Assembly: GCF_963678635.1 (NCBI RefSeq)
Contig: NC_087065.1
Location: 55,022,397 to 55,086,396 of the forward strand
Length of the DNA: 64,000 nt
Direction of reading: 5' to 3'
From: Symsagittifera roscoffensis
Lineage: Eukaryota; Xenacoelomorpha; Acoela; Convolutidae
Within the stretch, counting starts at the first letter, position 1. Every line of letters begins with the position of its first letter. Below the pieces are notes generated by a model that was given only the letters and a program-made list of their open reading frames with translations, was not told where the DNA came from and searched no databases. Position numbers and translations under genes: made by a program. Shown here in pieces: positions 1 to 13,193 of this stretch.

Positions 1-3000
1 CGTTCAGGATTCAAAATCCAAAAAGGAAGTATAATAAAACCGGTAAATTTGATTGTGACGAAGGACAGCAAAGCTCGAGTTTTCTTGAGTAGGAGGGTGA
101 GGTTCAAAGCTAACTGCAATAGTATACTTGAAAATGAAGCACTACAATGAAATCAGTGTTAAAAAGCAGGTATGTTTAGTACCAAAACCGAATAGCCAAA
201 GTGCTGCTACTTTAGGAAGATCATTCTCGATCACCAAAAGCGGCCTCTGCGTCAGTTTTTTTTATTGAATACTCTTGATGTACCAATCACAATCCAGAGA
301 GAGAGAGAGTAAATTGGGATAAATGTAAATTGCCTGCGAAAACTAGAATTAAAATGACTGAAATTTTTTAAAAAAGTATGAAGTTCTTTTTTGTCCGAAC
401 CATTAAGACAACAATTGTATCTTGAGCAGATTGGAGCGAATAAAAAATTCAGCAGGTCCTACAATTCACGTAAGCCAGAGACAGACGTTGGAATGTCGAG
501 CTGTTCGAATTTTCCAGTGAAAAGGGAAATGGATAAACCGGTATTATCAGAAATTGAACACTTAAGGGGGAAATAACGGAAGAACAGCTCGAAGCCATCA
601 AGGATATGTTAGATAGGAATCAGGAAGTTTTCTCGAGGCACAAAGCGGATATCGGGCGAGGCGCATGACACCACACAAATCGGATGCATGCAGAAAAGAA
701 ATAGAAACTTTGTTAGAGTATGACATGATAGAACCATCCAGATCACCTTGGGCGTGTGGAGTCGTGATGGCCAAAAAGAAAAAAGATCAAATGAGATTTT
801 GTTGTGACTTTCGATATCTGAACTTCGTCATGGTGATGGATGTTTATCCCATCCCGAGGATAAACAAGAGCCTTTCAAAATTGGGGGATGCGAATTTTTT
901 CACATTTTTTGATCTGGGGTTGGCTTTTTGGCAGGTATCACTTAGGAAACAAGACAGGGATAAACCGGGCTGTGCTTGTGAGCAGGAATTGTTTCAATGG
1001 AAGAAGATTCCATTCGGCCTATGCAATGCGACAGCTACATTTCAGCGACTGATGGCACAGGCATTAATAAGAGTAACGAAAAAAGCTGGTAGCATGGTAA
1101 TGTGTTATGTGGACGACGTGGTGATTGCAACGCCAATCTGGAGGATCAAATTGAGCGACTGGGCGAAGCGCTTGCATGTATGAAAGGGGCAGGATTGAAA
1201 TGCAAGCCCTCGATACGTGAGATTTTGAAGGACTTGATAAAATACCTCGTGAGGATGGTATACAAACATAGAGGCAGTCCTTAGTTGGAAGTCACCGAAG
1301 ACTGAACATGAGTTGATAAGCTTTCTTGGTATTGCGAACTATTATAAAGAAATCATCAAGGGTTACGCAGACAAGTGTACCCGATGCAACAACTCATGAG
1401 ACACAAGGGCAAGAAATTCACGTGGAATAACGCAGCAGAGCAATCCTTTCAAAGAATAAAACGAGAGTTGGGTAAGACTTTGGTATTGGGAATGACCACT
1501 GAGAATGGCATGTATGTCCTAGACACAGACGCTTCAGTGGTCGCAATTTCCGGCATACTCCATCAAGAACAAGAATGTAATGTCAAGACCGTTTTGAGAC
1601 CAATAGCATAAGATACAGATTTGAAAAACGGGGCGCCAAAAGCGAAGATGTTTGCGGTGGTCACCTTCGTGGGGAAATACAGAGCAAACCTGGGCAGTGA
1701 TCCATTCAAGCTACGGGTTGACAACAAAGCATTTTCTTGGCTGAAAACACACTCAATGGATCAAAATTACATCGGGAGATGGATAGTAAGACTAAACGGT
1801 TACATCATGATAATTGAGCAAAGGACAAAGGATAGGCACCAAAAAGCAGACAGCTTGAGCAAGAAAACGGAATTTTACTAGAGGCAAGAGCAAAGGGAAG
1901 CCGACAGGCCTCAATAAAAGATGAATTTTCTTTTATTGACAAGAGGACCTATGACAGCTTACCACTCACGAGATGGCTCGACAAGTCGGTGAAACCGATC
2001 GAGGATCACCCTGAATTGCTTACAGAACACCGGTAGACAAAGATCTTAGTGAGAAAAACAAAAATGCCAGAGGAAATCTTGCCCAAATTGATATTAGTTA
2101 AGGAAACATTAGAGGCGAAAGGTTTTGACCTAGATGAAGTTCAGAAAGGGAGGGCAGTAGTGGGACAAGATCTAATGTGCTTGCCTGAAAAACTAACCGA
2201 TGAAAAATCCGTGGACACGAGTGAAAAAGTGATAAACCGGAGGTCACGATAATGAAGAGAACCAAAGTAGACTCGTGCGAAGACAACCAGTTGGAGGGCA
2301 GAGATCCAGAGAGTTAAGAAGTGGTACAGACAGAAGTCAAAACTCTCCTAGGAGAGGTACTCATGATGACAAAGTTGAGGAGGAAATAAGTGTCATACAA
2401 GGAGGAGGCTGAAGAGCTCAGAACAGATCAAGAGTCCGGGGAGTGGTTGTTAAATGAAGAAGAGGGTGTAGCTGAAAATTTGTCCGGGGAGACGGAAGAA
2501 TCGGACAAAAACTTGATTGAAAGTGAAGATGAGCAAGAGATTTTGTGAATGATACTAGCAGAAGCAAAGAGGAGGAATCAAAATAGAGAAATGCAGACAG
2601 ATCTCTCATCTGCAACATACAACCTAGAGAGTGATGATACAAACGATTGTGAAGAGCTAGAGATGATAGCAGTGTCAAGGAAAACTTTCCGGGAGTTGTC
2701 TTGCAGTTCAAACGTCAGGAAAAATCTAGAGCCCGAGAGTGATAGGGAAACGTTGTGCAGGATAATTAAAGATAAGAGATGACATCCACAACACGGGAGA
2801 AATGACAGGATAAATGATGGCATTGGAGGAGCATGTCGAGGCAAGGTACAGGCTATCAGCCGAGCTCAAAAAACTGACAAATTGACTAGCCATCCCATCA
2901 AATGGATCCGGACCGGGTCAAGAGAGAAAGGGTATTTGGAGGAAGACAGCTAGAAGGTCTTGATCCAGTTCTACAATGAACGAAAGGGGTTACTATATGA

Positions 3001-5373
3001 TACGGCGGATGGCGTGGTGGCCTGTAAGAGAAGAAACGAAGAAAAAGTACTGCACAAACACAACCTTATATTAATACCGCAGCTGTATCAGACAGAAGCG
3101 CTGTTCAGGTCAAATGATCAAATGGGACATCAGGGAATAGATAATGTGCAACAAAGAAAATTGTACCAGTTTGATTGACCAGGATTGAGGAAAGCTTGCA
3201 AAAGATGGGTCAATGCATGTTTGTCATGCCTGCAGGTGAAGGATTCGAGGAATAAGAAGTTCCCACTCAAGTCGGTGGAAAGCTCAGAATTCAATTAGGT
3301 CGTGCATATACATCACCAAAAAATCTGCACGACAGAAACGGGATATAACCAGATACTGGTAATCATAGACCACTTCACGAAACTTGCGGAAAGAGTACCG
3401 TGTCAGACAGCCTCTGCGGAGGAAACTTGTGATCACTTGAGCACACACTGGATATCAAGAAACGGTTGCCCCATGACCTTTCAACCTGGCAACGGAAGGC
3501 CTTCGTTGGGGATCTGACGAGGGAGTTGATGAAGCGATCTAACATTGCCCAAGCACACTCGACAAATTACCACCAACAGACGAATGGACTGGTAGAATGG
3601 CAAAATAGGACACTAGTGAAATTGCAGAGAGTATACTGCTTGAGTTACTTGACGGATTGCGACAAGTATTTACCGCAAGTGGTGGGAGCATACAACAGCA
3701 CTCAACACTCAACAGCGGGGATCAGTCGATTCATGATGCTTACAGACAGGGAAAGAGCAATGCCATTGACATTTTTCTACCCAGAAAACGAGGGGCAAAA
3801 GACTTTGCCTCAAACTTACGTAACGGAGGCGATCAAAAGACAACAAGATCTGAATGAACTGTTTAGAAGGAACACAGCCCAAGGACAGATGAGGCAACGG
3901 AAAAAATACGATTGAGAAAATACTACAAGCGAAACCATTTGCTGTGGGAAAATATGTCTGGATGTTTCAGATTGTCATTCCTCCAAAAGGGACAATGATT
4001 TTATTACAAAAATGGAGAGGCTCATTCATGATAACAGAAGTACACCGGCACCGCTCACTATGAAAATCGGAAACATGAGATCCCGTCACCGGAGGACTGG
4101 TGCGTGCCTCAGATTATGGAAGGACTAGAGTACCTAATAAAGGAACCGATAAGTGAGGCAAACGAGAAAGGATCAAGAGAGAAAAAAGATGGCAATGAAA
4201 ACGCAAGCATGGGGGAAATGAGAAGATATTAGTCCACTCAGCTGAGGGCTCCTTTGCAGAAGAGGATTGGAATTAACTTGATCAGAACGAGGTTCCACAG
4301 TGGACAGAAGCGGACATGCTCATGACAATGGAGACAAAAAAAGATGGGCGCAAAAACACCAGCATGAGGTACAATAGTTATGGTGACGACTTCTTGATTG
4401 ACAAGATAAAGCCAGACGAGATAGGGACAGACTTGGTGAGCCTGGGTGACTTAGTCTCAGACAAAGAGAGATAGATCATCAAAGATAATGAACACTTCTG
4501 GCAGGAGGACCACAGTGTGCCAGAACGAGAGATGGATCCAGAATAGAGCGAAACAGAAAAAAAGGAGCACACAAACTTGAGGAACTGAGAGTGGATACAT
4601 GGCCTGCCAGCAAAGCAATCATCAAGTCGACAAATCCGCAGCCAAACACGTGAAGTGAAGGAGAAAAGCCCATTTTTTGGCTGGACAGCGACGGACCGAC
4701 CATTAGACGAACCAGCAAATAACTTGAGCTCGGCAACATCGACGGGGACTTCGATAAATATTTTAGTCCGGGGAGTGGGGTTAGGACTTACCCCAACGAA
4801 ATTATAATGATAAAGAAATTCAGGGAAAGGAGAGAAACCTGTGGAGTGGAGCTGGAGTAGGAGGAAATCGAGCCTACCATTGGAAAAAAATTCAAGGCCA
4901 AGTTTGAGATACCAAACGATTACTCGGAGAATATCGTAATCATGGACAGTTAATTCATCCTGTCAGACCGGACCAGTGCGATCTGCATAACAGCAGATAT
5001 GAGCTTCAACACCAGATTAGAAGCTGATTTCAAAAGAGAATACGAGAATGTGGAGCTCCTGTTCAGACAGAGACCAGGATTGGGAGGCCTGGCTGCGTTT
5101 CCACCCTCAGTTTCACAAATTCCAGGTAATTACTTGTGCTTTTTGGTGAAAAGGGTCAGTGAGAGGAACGTGGTGGACCCGGAACACGTGGTTTCTGACC
5201 CCAATAAAGGACTTTCCAGGTAAAAGGGGGTAAAAGAGGTATCGATACCCGTTTACGATCCGAGTACAGGCAGATTGAATCCCAGAGAGCTGTATGCTAT
5301 CCTTCACATGGTCTTTGCGGAAACGGAAATAACGATACATATACACAAGAAGTATTACCTGAGCATTGCTTGA
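1..5373 (+). pseudogene. pol pseudogene of element A (RT, RNase H, integrase, C-terminal macro-like domain)
   Basis: Aligns along its length with the 1905-codon pol of element C, from just after the protease to the terminal TGA at 5371-5373. The RT core is readable at 665-1183, with the catalytic YVDD box at 1106-1117. RNase H blocks lie at about 1500-1880, the acidic linker at about 1900-2950, and integrase at about 2960-3915. Integrase is dead: the first catalytic Asp of the IDHQ block is His near 3305, and the LDNG block reads PGNG near 3486, while the Glu of the NGLVE block remains. Many nonsense codons and frameshifts occur. The C-terminal macro-like region (about 4950-5373) is comparatively well kept in short open pieces. 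Confidence 0.92.
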
Positions 5374-5934
5374 GTCTCGAGTGGATACAAAAGTCTTGTG
5401 TTGGGGCTTGGGTAATGAGCGCACACGAGGAACTTGAGTTAAAAGAGGGGCAGTAAACGGCTTATGATCAGGTTTTAATCTAAATAGCTTGACAATCGAA
5501 ATACTAATCCAAATTGATGCTGCTAAAACAAAAACGGATCTGAATGATTTCATAGTTAATTTGAACAATTGGAATGAAGCACGCAAGAATGATGTTTAGC
5601 TCACTGGGAAAGGGAATGAGCCGATTCTCGAGAAATCAAAACTGTTTACATGAAATTTTAGAGAAATGCAGTGGTGGACTATACTAGTGGTAATAATGGA
5701 CAGGTTTAATAGTCAATTTTGTATTCAGATTGAGTTTGATTGAAAATCAACATAAATCAAACAGAAAAGACCGAGCTCAAAAGCAAGAGCATTAGTGAGG
5801 ATCCAGTAACTCATACTGCAGTACAGTTTTTCATGAAAAATAATCTGGTTAGGTATCTCCTTGAGTAATAATCTGGTGAGGTATCTTCTTCGTATTCAAC
5901 ATTCTCCGATAATACCGATCGTTTTTAAAAGTCA
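5374..5934 (+). other. pol-acc1 spacer of element A
   Basis: Non-coding stretch between the pol stop and the first readable acc1 block. The only structure seen is a short direct repeat at about 5833-5890, with units built on CTTGAGTAATAATCTGG and AGGTATCT. It corresponds in position to the repeats upstream of acc1 in elements B and C. No ORF in this spacer resembles a known protein. Confidence 0.6.
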
Positions 5935-6965
5935 ATGCCAGCGGCGCTGAGAAAGCCCACGCTGGACGAGTTGTAAAGGCACCTAAAGGATCTGGATCAC
6001 TCTCAGGTGGACGAGAGGATGGCAATGATGTTGAATGCCATCTTGCAGATGGAATCTCAAGGTGAAGGCAAGGAGTCAGTGACAGAAGCAGTACCTCAGA
6101 CGGAATATCCAATCAGGAGCAGACAAGGTGGCTGTCGTGGATTACTGACGGAGGCCTGAAAGGATTTGACTTTGGCGAGAAACCCTGGCTTCAGCAACAC
6201 CACTGAGTATGGTGCTGGGGAGTTTCCCCCACCGACCAGGCCAATCACATGGACTGGGAACCAGCAAGACTGCGTCAAACATGCGATATCCGGACATCGA
6301 GAAACTAAGAAGGGAATTTGACAAGGCCCAGAAGGAACGGGATTAAGCTTCTCTCGAAAGAAACCAGGCTGTTCTTGAGCGGGACAAAGCTGTGCTTGAC
6401 AGGGATCAGGCTGCTCTTGAAAAAGATTTGTTGAAAACCAAGTTGGAACAAACCTGGAGACCACAGCCAACCGCTATCAGCTGAAAGCGGAACTTGAGCG
6501 ACTGCAGAGAAGACAGCACGACATGGGGAGCGGCAGAGACCGTAAAGCAAGTACACCAAACAAACTCCTGATGGCGAGATCTAAACCAGAGTCGAAGATG
6601 GAAAAGGACGAGGCCCCCCAGGGCGGGTGGCCGTTTTAATCTCGATAGAATAGCTCAGGAACAAATGAGACCTGGACTCTCCCGGAACCCACCCCTTCCT
6701 TGAGGGATCTTGAGTCGGGCCGGATCAGGCCACTGATGTTGGATGTGGTCCTACCTGGTCTGACGCCCAGTTCAACTGGAGGCAGCCAGGTCAGTGCAGA
6801 AACATCACGTCTCAAGGAACTACAAGAGAGATTGCAATCAAGAACTTCTGAGAATCCCGCGTCGGAAGCGGAGCCGCACGCCTGGAAAAAAAACACCGAG
6901 GAGCGTCTTGATTTCCAATTATAAGAAGAACACCGAAGGCAGGAACCACCGACACCGTAAGGAAA
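5935..6965 (+). pseudogene. acc1 pseudogene of element A (SGNH part deleted)
   Basis: Frames here match acc1 of C: the N-terminal block beginning MPAALRKPTLDEL at about 5937, the central coiled-coil region rich in Arg, Asp and Gln near 6300-6500, and the block before the SGNH domain (YKKNTE) near 6920. The ATG-proximal codons are damaged. Near 6965 the sequence jumps from that block straight to the acc2 block LNQVLTLVLAIKSE, so the whole SGNH hydrolase domain and the start of acc2 are missing. Several in-frame stops are present. It is a relic. Confidence 0.8.
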
Positions 6966-9193
6966 AAGGTTAACCAGGTGTTGACCTTGGTTTTAGCGAT
7001 AAAGTCGGAAACGCCTTGTGAACCCGAGTAGTTGTTGTTTGCGGGGTTGAATGGTCACCTGCACTCAGCTGGACTATTGGAACTTTTGAGAAAAGGAGAT
7101 TCGTCTCCGAAGAAGATCTGGAGGCGGTACAGACATTTTTCGCCTCCATGAACAAGATACAGGATTTGATGGCGGCCCGATTGGGCTCATAGACGAAGGT
7201 GGTGTTCGCTTCGTCACCTGGATACTCGAGTATGCCACCCGCTCCTCAGTTTGTGTATGCGGTGTTGGTCTTGATTGCGGAAGGCAGCGAGCAACGTATG
7301 TTGGTGGCTGCTCCGAACCGGGAATTAGAGCCAGTGAACTTAAGGCTTCTGAAGTCAAAAGTGGCAGCGGCATGGGCGTACGTATCTCATGCCTTGTATG
7401 ATCTGGCGAGTATCTTGATTGTGTTGGACAAAGTGCTGTGTTTGGAGGTTTCGAGTCTAGCTAGAAAGCTAAAGCTTAAACTGGAAATAACGGACGATCA
7501 TCCTATGATATATCATTCAACTGCGGGCCTGTGGTTCCGGAGCATGGAGCTCACAACTTTAGGCTCTACAGGTTGCTCGAAACGACCTATTAGTTATCGA
7601 AGGAACGTGACCTAAGCGGAAAAGCAGCTGGTGTCGATGGTGTACCGCTTGACATAAGAAAATGGGAGATGGCCATTCCTGACACCGAGACTTGAGAATG
7701 TCATGGACTAAGCAAAGGAAACAGCACCCCCATTGATAAAGCAGGTGTGGGAATTCACGCAGAATCAATTTGAGCAGGTCGAATGAAAGGGGTTGACGGT
7801 GGGGACGTTCGTTAACCTAGCGAACGACACGACAATTCATGGTTTCTGGAACGATCATGCCACGGGCAACTTGAGGACGAGGAAATCGCACGATATCCTG
7901 CGATTTTTGAGTCCGTATTGGTAAAAGAGGTATATGGACGAGATATTCGCTGCGGGTAAAACGCTCTTCGAAGTGTTCATTCAGGACCTCTTGAGTATGT
8001 GAATCAACCTGTTGTTGGCCTTGTATCTGGTGTTTCCCAGATATCTATTTAACATGGGGCCGTACTTTGTATTCAGCAGGGGGTGGAGATTCTCAGAATC
8101 GACGGGTACTTGAATCTGATCCTCTTGACACACGGAAATCTGACAATATTCCAACGCTTGATGAAATATGGGGATCCAATGGCCACGAATAGAGCTCACC
8201 CGAGTCTGGAGACTTGATCCTATAAAACTGCTGCTGGATTAAAGACCCTCCTGGTGGAATATCTCTTGATACAGAATCGACACTTGACGGGAGAACAAAT
8301 GGACCCAAAGAGCATAGAAAAAGTCAAGGAAATGAATGGGGGCATGCCCTCTCTGAAGGATCTATGCCTGGCAATATGGTCGGATCCCCTGGGAGTAGTT
8401 AGAGGACTGAGGAAATTGGTGACTTGTAAATATGGACCCGCTATAACGTATGCCTTTCCTGATCCCTTGATAACGGCACACCGACACTCGGTGATACACG
8501 TGTGTTCGATCAGCGTTCTGGATGGGACTGCACGAAACAGGTGCAAGCAGGAACACTTGAGGACCCAGATGAGCGACACAGTACTATTTGGGAGAGTGAA
8601 GGATCCGGAGCTGATTGTGTTGAATTTCAGAGGCCAACTACAGTGTAGGATGGGTGGAAAGCGAGAGGGCCCGATCGAGTCCTATCCATTTTTCTGGATT
8701 CTGAACCCCTTGAGAAGCAAACTAGAGAAGTCTTGAGAATACCGACTTGGACGGAGGCCTTCATTTCGACAAGGAGGAGCTCGAGATGATCCTGGAGCGG
8801 GATGTGCTACCGGCTACCATCCTGGAGTTTCCAACGGTGAAGTGGATGACTCTGGGGATGAATATTCCGATGCTGGTGTCATCAGCGCAGGCTACACAAG
8901 TTGTGGAATGACAGCAAAGAGCGTTCACGCATGGCTGGGACCCCCCCCCCTGTTTTTTGGATACTCTTCAGATACAAAAGTGAATTCAAGATAAACTCTT
9001 AGATGACTCAGGCCAAGAAATTGAGGGGCTCGATGCCTCAGAGAATTGATGCGCGAGAGGTCAGGAGAGTGCTTGAGAGGACCGGGTTCGATAATAAGGA
9101 ACCAGTGTATGACGACGTCCGAATAATAGTTGAAGAAGGACACTTGGCTCTGAATGTAGACTCGAGATGCATCCCGAGGAGGCATCTAGCCCT
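6966..9193 (+). pseudogene. acc2 pseudogene of element A
   Basis: Begins at the deletion junction and follows acc2 of C to its last codons. Readable blocks include the GMND-like site changed to GLNG near 7035, the segment with SSPGY and AAPNRELEP (open at 7199-7615), and the block open at 8254-8736. At 9194-9196 the codon matching the TAA stop of C is TAC (Tyr), and the frame runs on into acc3 without a stop. The deletion of the SGNH half and many lesions make it non-functional. No function is known beyond the SGNH-like features described for C. Confidence 0.8.
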
Positions 9194-10518
9194 TACGGAT
9201 TGAAGGAGATAGAGTTACAATATGAGGAACGTAGACTGGATGCAACTGGCGCTCTCTATGTGCCTCTCACGGAGTACAGGCAATCGGAGCCAGTAACGCC
9301 CTCGCCTCTGTCGATTGGTACTCCGGAAGTATGCTACGTGGAAAACAGGTTTGTGGATGCCCTGAAGAAGGATGAAGCTGAAGTGTAGAAAATGGGAAGA
9401 TGGATGAGACTCTCAGTGAACCCGAAGAAGATATGGATATCGGGGCGACCCCAGCGGGAGAAATAGTGCCGGGGAATTTGAGTGCGGAAAAGTGGGTGGA
9501 TACCGCGACGCCACCTTTGGGATCTCTCCAAAAGAATCTAGAGTTGCAACTTCGGAGCAAACCTTTGGACATTGGCATGGTATTCTCGAGTAATGTAAGC
9601 AAGAAAAAGAACACCTTTGTGGAGAACAAGACAAACTTTCTGAATGCATTGGACAAAGAAGTAGAATTGGGCAGAGTTCTTGATCGAGTACAGTAACAAG
9701 GTGGAACGGAAAGTGGATGTCGAAGAGTTTAAGGAGGATTTATGGGACATTGTGGTGCAATTTGGAGAGCCTCTCTCGATGGTCACTGGACTGCATAAGG
9801 AAGCGAGAGAAAAGTTGCCTAGCAAAATGGTTCATATCCGGGAGACAAGACCGAACACTGAACCCAGATCCTGTAAAGACAGCTCTACTCTGAAAAAAAT
9901 GAAAGTAAAAAAGTTAGGACTGAAAATGATGACAAAGATAAACCCATTATTATAGAGAAAAAGATTAGCATACCTATCACAAGAGAAGGGTGAGGCAAGA
10001 GTCGGATAAAGAGGGTCTAGAGAAGGATGCAGCTTCGGTAATGATTGTGACTACACCCCCAAAAAAGAGTCAAGGTCAAGAAAGAGAAAACGAGAAGTGG
10101 AGGAAGGGAGTCCTTCAGCGGAGGCGGTGTCAGAAGCGAACTTGAAAGAGACGCTCCGAGGATTCTGGCCAGATGGCAGACTGCATCTTACAAAGACATT
10201 TTGACGTCTACGAGGTTGGCAGAAGTAACAGCTGAGATGGAGGCTACACCTGGTCCATGGACAGAAAAAGACATTAAGCCTCAGAGGGTGAAGACAAAGA
10301 GAAGTTCCACAAGTAGGTAGACATGGGAAGTGGATGTATGCAAGGAGTGGATCTCGAGTCAACACCAGAACGTCGGAGGAAAAGTCACAAGAGATTCTCT
10401 TGAGAAATGGTTGACGAGGAATACTGCTCACTCCTGGTAGATAGCTTTGGATACGATTAAAGAATTAGACAATTGCCAAAAGAAATTGGATTGTGGAGTA
10501 TCTAGAAAGCGCCGAAGT
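9194..10518 (+). pseudogene. acc3 pseudogene of element A
   Basis: Matches acc3 of C: the N-terminal block with LDATGALYVPLTEY (about 9237-9278), the acidic segment MDETLSEPEEDMDIG (from 9400), then charged Lys/Glu-rich sequence to KRRS at about 10518. It is continuous in frame with acc2 through TAC at 9194-9196. The codon that is TGA in B and C is TGG at 10519-10521, so here the frame also runs on into acc4. Internal stops (for example TAG near 9386) and indels break it. No domain recognised; the protein would be hydrophilic and probably disordered. Confidence 0.75.
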
Positions 10519-12828
10519 TGGGCCACGCAGCAAAAAGCAGAAGTGAACAAACTGGAACTGACGAGCTAATTGGGAGAACGTGCAAGAAAATATTGTTGGA
10601 AAACTTCGAAAACGAGATAATTGTCAGTGATACCTGATGATGCAATTCGGGCCTGCTATCAGAAAGTGACGAAAAATCAGGCATTGTAGAATAGGGTCTC
10701 AAGTGACATCCTGAATGTGTATTAGAGTGTGATTCCAGGCAATTTTTGGAGAAACATGCGAAGATTGACGAAATCAGGAGGTCTTCGACCAGCATTTTGA
10801 GAGCAATCATGACGTACATCGTGCCTTGGCCGTGACGGAGTAGTATTTGAAGCCCACGAAGCGTGGAGAACATCAGTATGTTTCTTGCATTATGGAAGTT
10901 TCATATATTTCCTTATTAAGCACAGAGGCAGGAGCTGCGTACTTGAATTTCGAGGTCACAGAATTACTGAAATTTTGAACAGAAAACATAATTGAAATTG
11001 ACGCGACTGAGAGGGAAAAACCGAGCCTAGGCTTAGTTCTTGAGAAGGGACCCGAGGTCATCTGTGTGCCACGTTCCGAAAAGAGGGTGGAAGTGCAGTT
11101 AGGAGGCAAAGGTTATGTACTATTCACAAACCTGGGAACAGTTTGGAAGTTATTGAGATCTTCTTGGTGCCCGCATCCTCAAGCGATCTTCAATGAAGAA
11201 GTCACGGAACGGATGAGATTGTCACCAGAGAAACATGCGGATCTTGGAAACGTGAATGTAATGCACAAGCCGGTTTTACCTCATCGAGAATAGTCTGAAG
11301 AGACGACAGATAAGTCCGGAGACAAGCCACCGAAGAAGATGGGGCCAGGCACTTGTCTTAATCTGGCAACTGGAGATGGAGGACTTTTTGTGATGGGCGA
11401 TCTTGCGTGGGGATACAGTCATTTCAGAGGAAAGTTTTAGCTACGTGGTTTGATGACGTTACGGAGAAAAAAAGCAAGGTGCAGATAATAGCTGACTAAT
11501 ACGCGAGTACCACGGTGATTTTGGCGACGGCACTAAGGTTCTTCTCGAGGATGGGCAGTCTGAAGTTGCTGGAGATGCTAGAGTCAGAGCACCATCTGGT
11601 GGCCGCGTTGAGTGTGGAGTCTTGGATTGTATTGCTGCAAATGATCAAAAAAACACATCAAGGGATGGAAAGTCGGCTTGGAAGCAGAAATGGGGTTCCC
11701 AGTGAGTGAAGTCTACAGTCTGCCAATGAATGCGAAATCTTTGGTGGTATCGATCATGGCGAATTTCTGTGTGAGCCATTACCCGTTACTCATGTCGATG
11801 GTGGAAGCGTCTAGCCAGAGGGTAATGATTGACAAGGCTTTCTCGGTGCCCAAGTGCGTACGACTAGCAAGAATGTCACTTCGGAGCTTCGGAGGATGTT
11901 GGGAGCGGTGTCAGGAACCACGGTGGAAGACATGAGCAATACCTGGGAAAAAGAACTGTGGAGTTTGGAGAAGGAGAATTCTAGTGAGATTGAAAAACAG
12001 TGTGCGAGCGGCAGAGCACTCTATAACGCCCAAGCTGTGGATGAGGATGATTTGACAAACGCGAAAACGACGGAATTCGAATCTTTGCTTGAAGCTTCTG
12101 AGGAACGCAATCTCCGGAGCATTCATTCAACACATGTAGACTATCCATGCCACTGCCTAGCACAGACTGTGTGGTATCGGGAGAAATCGAACCTAAGTTT
12201 GATATGGTATGTTGAGAGATTCGGGCGATAGGGTTGCCAGATCATCAGCAAAAAGTCACTTTTTTTTGTGGTGAGCTCGATGCTGGCATTGCGATGAACT
12301 GAAGAGAATGTAACGAAGTATCAGGCAACGAAGGTACCAATTGTGGAGGCGATACATGATATTGATTATAGCAGGAGACTTGAGTTGTTTGTAACTGCCT
12401 GCAAGGTCTTCGCTGTTCATTTGGAGGTTAGACGCGAATGCAGTCGCATACAATTTTTCTCATGGTTCAGAGCGATGTTGACCTCCTGGCTGTATGTCTT
12501 GGCGAAAAACCACATGAAGAAGCATCAGAAGGAGTATAGTCAGTTCCTGGCCGAGATAGGGCCGGAAGCTTTCAGGAGACCACTGCTCACCCATCGCAAC
12601 GGAATAACTACGAGATGGAAGCGGGTTGGTAAGGTTTCTAGAGACAATAATAAAGCAAGGGAGCCGATACTGAAGGAAGACCTAGCAAAAATTTTGAGCG
12701 TGAGCTTTCATCACTCCTTTTGCCTGAACAGGGAGCCCAAGGTGAAGAAACTACCAAACCATCCAAGAAGATTACAAGAGCAGAGGGAATGGATGCGAGA
12801 AGTGAGTCTGAACTCGGATGAAATCTGA
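10519..12828 (+). pseudogene. acc4 pseudogene of element A
   Basis: Follows acc4 of C from the WATQQKAEVNKLEL block just after the acc3 boundary to a TGA at 12826-12828. Readable blocks include LKF(W)TENIIEIDA near 10965-11000, the Cys-bearing GTCLNLATG region near 11345, FFSRMGSLKLLEMLE near 11540 and the C-terminal block open at 12343-12828. Several nonsense and frameshift changes separate them. The last codons differ from C because a roughly 30-bp segment around the stop is repeated (about 12806-12837 and 12858-12890). Confidence 0.8.
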
Positions 12829-13193
12829 CGCCACAGAAAAGGAATTGGGAAGTAAGACTGAACTCGGATGAAATCTGACGCCACGGAAAATAAATTTTTA
12901 ACAAAATTAAATAGTTAATAGTTATCCAATATAGTGTATTTATTTATTTATCAAAGTTTGTATGACAATTTTTGACTGGGTTGAACAAAAGAAATTTTAG
13001 AAAAAAAGCTTGAAAGCTGAAATCGAGGCTGCATTCGGCTGAAGATTTTGATTGCTGTTTGGCTATAGAGCGACAAATTTATATGGCTGTGAACTTTGAG
13101 GATGTAGATAATGTTGAATCTGCTGCAAACTTCTGCATTCTTGAAGCACGCTCGATATTCCTGAGGACATCGATCTTGAGTCCGGGGAGTAAG
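12829..13193 (+). other. 3' UTR of element A with PPT-like end
   Basis: AT-rich segment between the acc4 stop and the 3' LTR. It aligns with the corresponding region of B and C through the GGCTGTGAACTTTGAGG and TCTGCTGCAAACTTCTG blocks. It ends with GAGTCCGGGGAGTAAG (13178-13193), the same purine-rich sequence found immediately upstream of the 3' LTR in C and probably the plus-strand primer site. Confidence 0.65.
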
